Source: Linepithema humile
Lineage: Eukaryota > Arthropoda > Insecta > Hymenoptera > Formicidae
Direction: 5' to 3'
Assembly (NCBI RefSeq): GCF_040581485.1
Contig: NC_090128.1
Span: 25,326,931 to 25,390,930, forward strand
Length of the DNA stretch: 64,000 nucleotides
Shown here: positions 62,176 through 64,000 of the stretch, piece by piece
Position numbering within the stretch: position 1 is the first letter of the stretch
How the letters are laid out: each line of letters starts with the position of its first letter
Notes under the pieces: model-generated
What the model was told of the DNA's origin: nothing
Seen by the model: the letters and a program-made list of their open reading frames with translations, nothing else
Databases searched by the model: none
Position numbers and translations under genes: made by a program

Positions 62176-63124
62176 GCCGTGAGTGAAAGAAATTCCTAAT
62201 ATGATACATATTTTTCACATTATAAGATATTCTTTGGCGTTCAGAGTTTTAATTTTGATTAATAATTTACTATTTTATTTTTTGCCTTCTATCGTATTTT
62301 GTATCGTATCGTATTTTTAAAATTTTTATCTGTAGATTTGTCAATGTAATACAATATAAAAATTAATTTTACTTGATTAAAATTCCACGTTTTAAAGCTC
62401 TTTGAGCGTTTTTCTATTTCGTAATGTAACACAAATGAATAAATATACGAATAAAAATTAAATTAATAAATGCCCACACAATAGAAATGTCACGAAACAC
62501 GTCGCTTTGCGTGAAAACGGCTGCCGACGCAATGCATTTCGATTAAATAAATCTTTCGAAATACGCAATTTAATCGATATGAAATTTGTTACACAATTCT
62601 TATTTATTGAGATATAATTTGTATTTTCCATTTTTTATTACCTATTTGAAGTAAATCAATTGCGCAAAATTCCTTCTTTTATGATAGATAGACAGATACT
62701 TGATGCTTGAACATTTATTTATTTGTGAATATTGATTTATATTTAATTAAAATTGAATTGAGGTAATAAAGGATAAAAATTATAAAAAATTAATTTTGAT
62801 AGTTATAAATTTGTATATAAATGACTCGTTAAACTGTGTATTTTGCGAAATTTATTTCATCGAGATTTATTGTGTGGAAAGTCGGTACTCATACACATAC
62901 AAAACAATATTTCTTTTTCAAACATTTTATTTCGAGGATATTTATTTTTAATTTTAACTTATATATTTATTTATATAAAAATATAAGACAACGTAAAACG
63001 TCGTAAATGTATTAAAATGCGGTATTTTAATGGAAATAAAATCAATTCTCATCTTAGACAAGGCTAACGAGTTTAAAATAACGCTGCAAAAATTGTGATA
63101 ATAGTTTATTTATGAAAGTTTATA

Positions 63125-63173
<49 letters not shown>

Positions 63174-63743
63174 TAATGTTATGATATGACATAAAAAAAT
63201 GCTGTCAATGCTATAAAACGCGAATATATTAATGAATACATTTCATTTTTATGCATAAAACATAGAAAGCGTATTCAAGTAGTTTAGGCGTAGTATAAAC
63301 GCGACACAGACGACGTACAAAATTAACTGTACAACTTTTTATTTCTCTTTGCTATCGTTGATTGTTATCGTGAACCGAACGTGCAATCATATTTTCGAGT
63401 TGTTTCTTTCATAATAATTAATCAAATTTTTGCCAATATATCGTATTATTATAAAATTTTAACAATAAGAGGAAGAGAAAACATAGTTGAGTTTTCAATT
63501 TGTTTTGTATTGATACAATATACAGTATAAAATAAATGCTAAAGCGATAGTATAAAATAGATAAATGATAAAGATATAGTATAAAATAATAGTATATAGT
63601 TATTAAAATTTTATTTATAAATGTATAAAATATATTTAACTATACAACGCAAGAATGTTAGAGCACTAAATACACATTATTATAACAATTTCTTAGTTTA
63701 TCACGTGTAATGAGAAACGTCACCATTTCCCCATGCTTTGCCA
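62176..63743. other. AT-rich spacer and likely 3' UTR of the SLC7-type gene
   Basis: No open frame of note. A (TA)n run lies at about 63130-63165. The last few hundred bases probably hold the 3' UTR of the - strand transporter gene. Confidence 0.5.
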
Positions 63744-64000
63744 TTAGAAATTTTTTTTCGCCATTTTCTTTGCCAGTAGATTTCGATGATATATGTACTT
63801 CCTTTCTCGGTTATTACTATGCCATACGCCGTACAAGAAATACAGAGCCAAACCTATGATAACACACAAACAGCTCGATATATTTAATTAATTTGTACAC
63901 AAATACATATATTTATTTTCTGGTAATACACTTACCAATTGTTATCGATTCGGCAAATATTTCCCATATTTGTTTATCCAACATCGTCATAAGATAAATG
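63744..64000 (-). CDS. Cationic amino-acid transporter (SLC7/CAT), C-terminus, partial
   Basis: Two exons on the - strand: 64000-63936 (continues beyond the window) and 63853-63744, with a GTAAGTG donor and a TTATCATAG acceptor. Together they encode IYLMTMLDKQIWEIFAES, then ITIGLALYFLYGVWHSN, and end in a basic tail and stop at 63744. The pattern matches the last transmembrane helix and adjoining loop of CAT family transporters (vertebrate IYLMMQLD...IGFIIYFGYGLWHS). These transporters carry Arg, Lys and ornithine across the plasma membrane. Which insect paralogue this is cannot be told from the tail alone. Confidence 0.85.

Noticed and set aside
1..64000. CRISPR arrays, bacterial operons, rRNA genes
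   Set aside because: No evenly spaced repeats with unique spacers, no ribosome-binding-site-led gene strings and no rRNA-like sequence were seen. The genes are clearly intron-bearing and eukaryotic.

Overview
The window looks like nuclear DNA of an insect, most likely an aculeate hymenopteran such as an ant. The grounds are AT-rich sequence broken by CpG-dense patches, compact GT-AG introns, insect-type orthologues of BMS1, CTCF, MOSPD2 and a cationic amino-acid transporter, and remnants of LINE, Tc1/mariner and hAT elements. The species-level guess is inference.

Layout. From 1 to about 35 kb I recognise no intact protein-coding gene. This part holds decayed LINE pieces with reverse-transcriptase and CCHC-knuckle traces, a Myb/SANT-like remnant, short MITE-like palindromes, microsatellites, several pairs of old direct duplications, and CpG-dense islands near 5-7, 21, 24, 27-28 and 31 kb that could be promoters or first exons of genes lying outside the window. 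From about 35 to 49.6 kb a roughly 4.1-kb segment occurs twice in direct orientation (about 35083-39197 and 45555-49643). The right copy contains the live 3' exons of CTCF. The left copy is a dead CTCF fragment broken by indels and by a hAT-type MITE. A processed CWC22 pseudogene and the intact gene BMS1 (+ strand, 2 exons, 1251 aa) lie between the copies.

CTCF (- strand, 47826-53496, 729 aa by my splice model, 11 C2H2 fingers) is the centrepiece. It has two adjacent 137-nt versions of the exon that encodes the end of finger 3 and all of finger 4. They are separated by only 40 nt and share identical phases, so using both would shift the frame. This is a textbook layout for mutually exclusive splicing, and the two versions differ in DNA-reading residues of finger 4. 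Upstream of CTCF is a CpG-dense region with its probable promoter. MOSPD2 follows (- strand, 55899-58822, 9 exons, 490 aa): CRAL-TRIO domain, MSP domain and a C-terminal membrane anchor. The last two exons of an SLC7-type cationic amino-acid transporter lie at the right edge on the - strand.

BMS1 (+) and CTCF (-) point toward each other, while MOSPD2 lies upstream of CTCF in the same orientation. BMS1 acts in 40S ribosome maturation, CTCF in chromatin insulation, and MOSPD2 at ER membrane contacts. Nothing suggests a shared pathway. The most notable observations are the CTCF alternative-finger exons, an antisense copy of the BMS1 3' end that would give a roughly 105-bp hairpin in its 3' UTR, and the direct repeats that flank BMS1.
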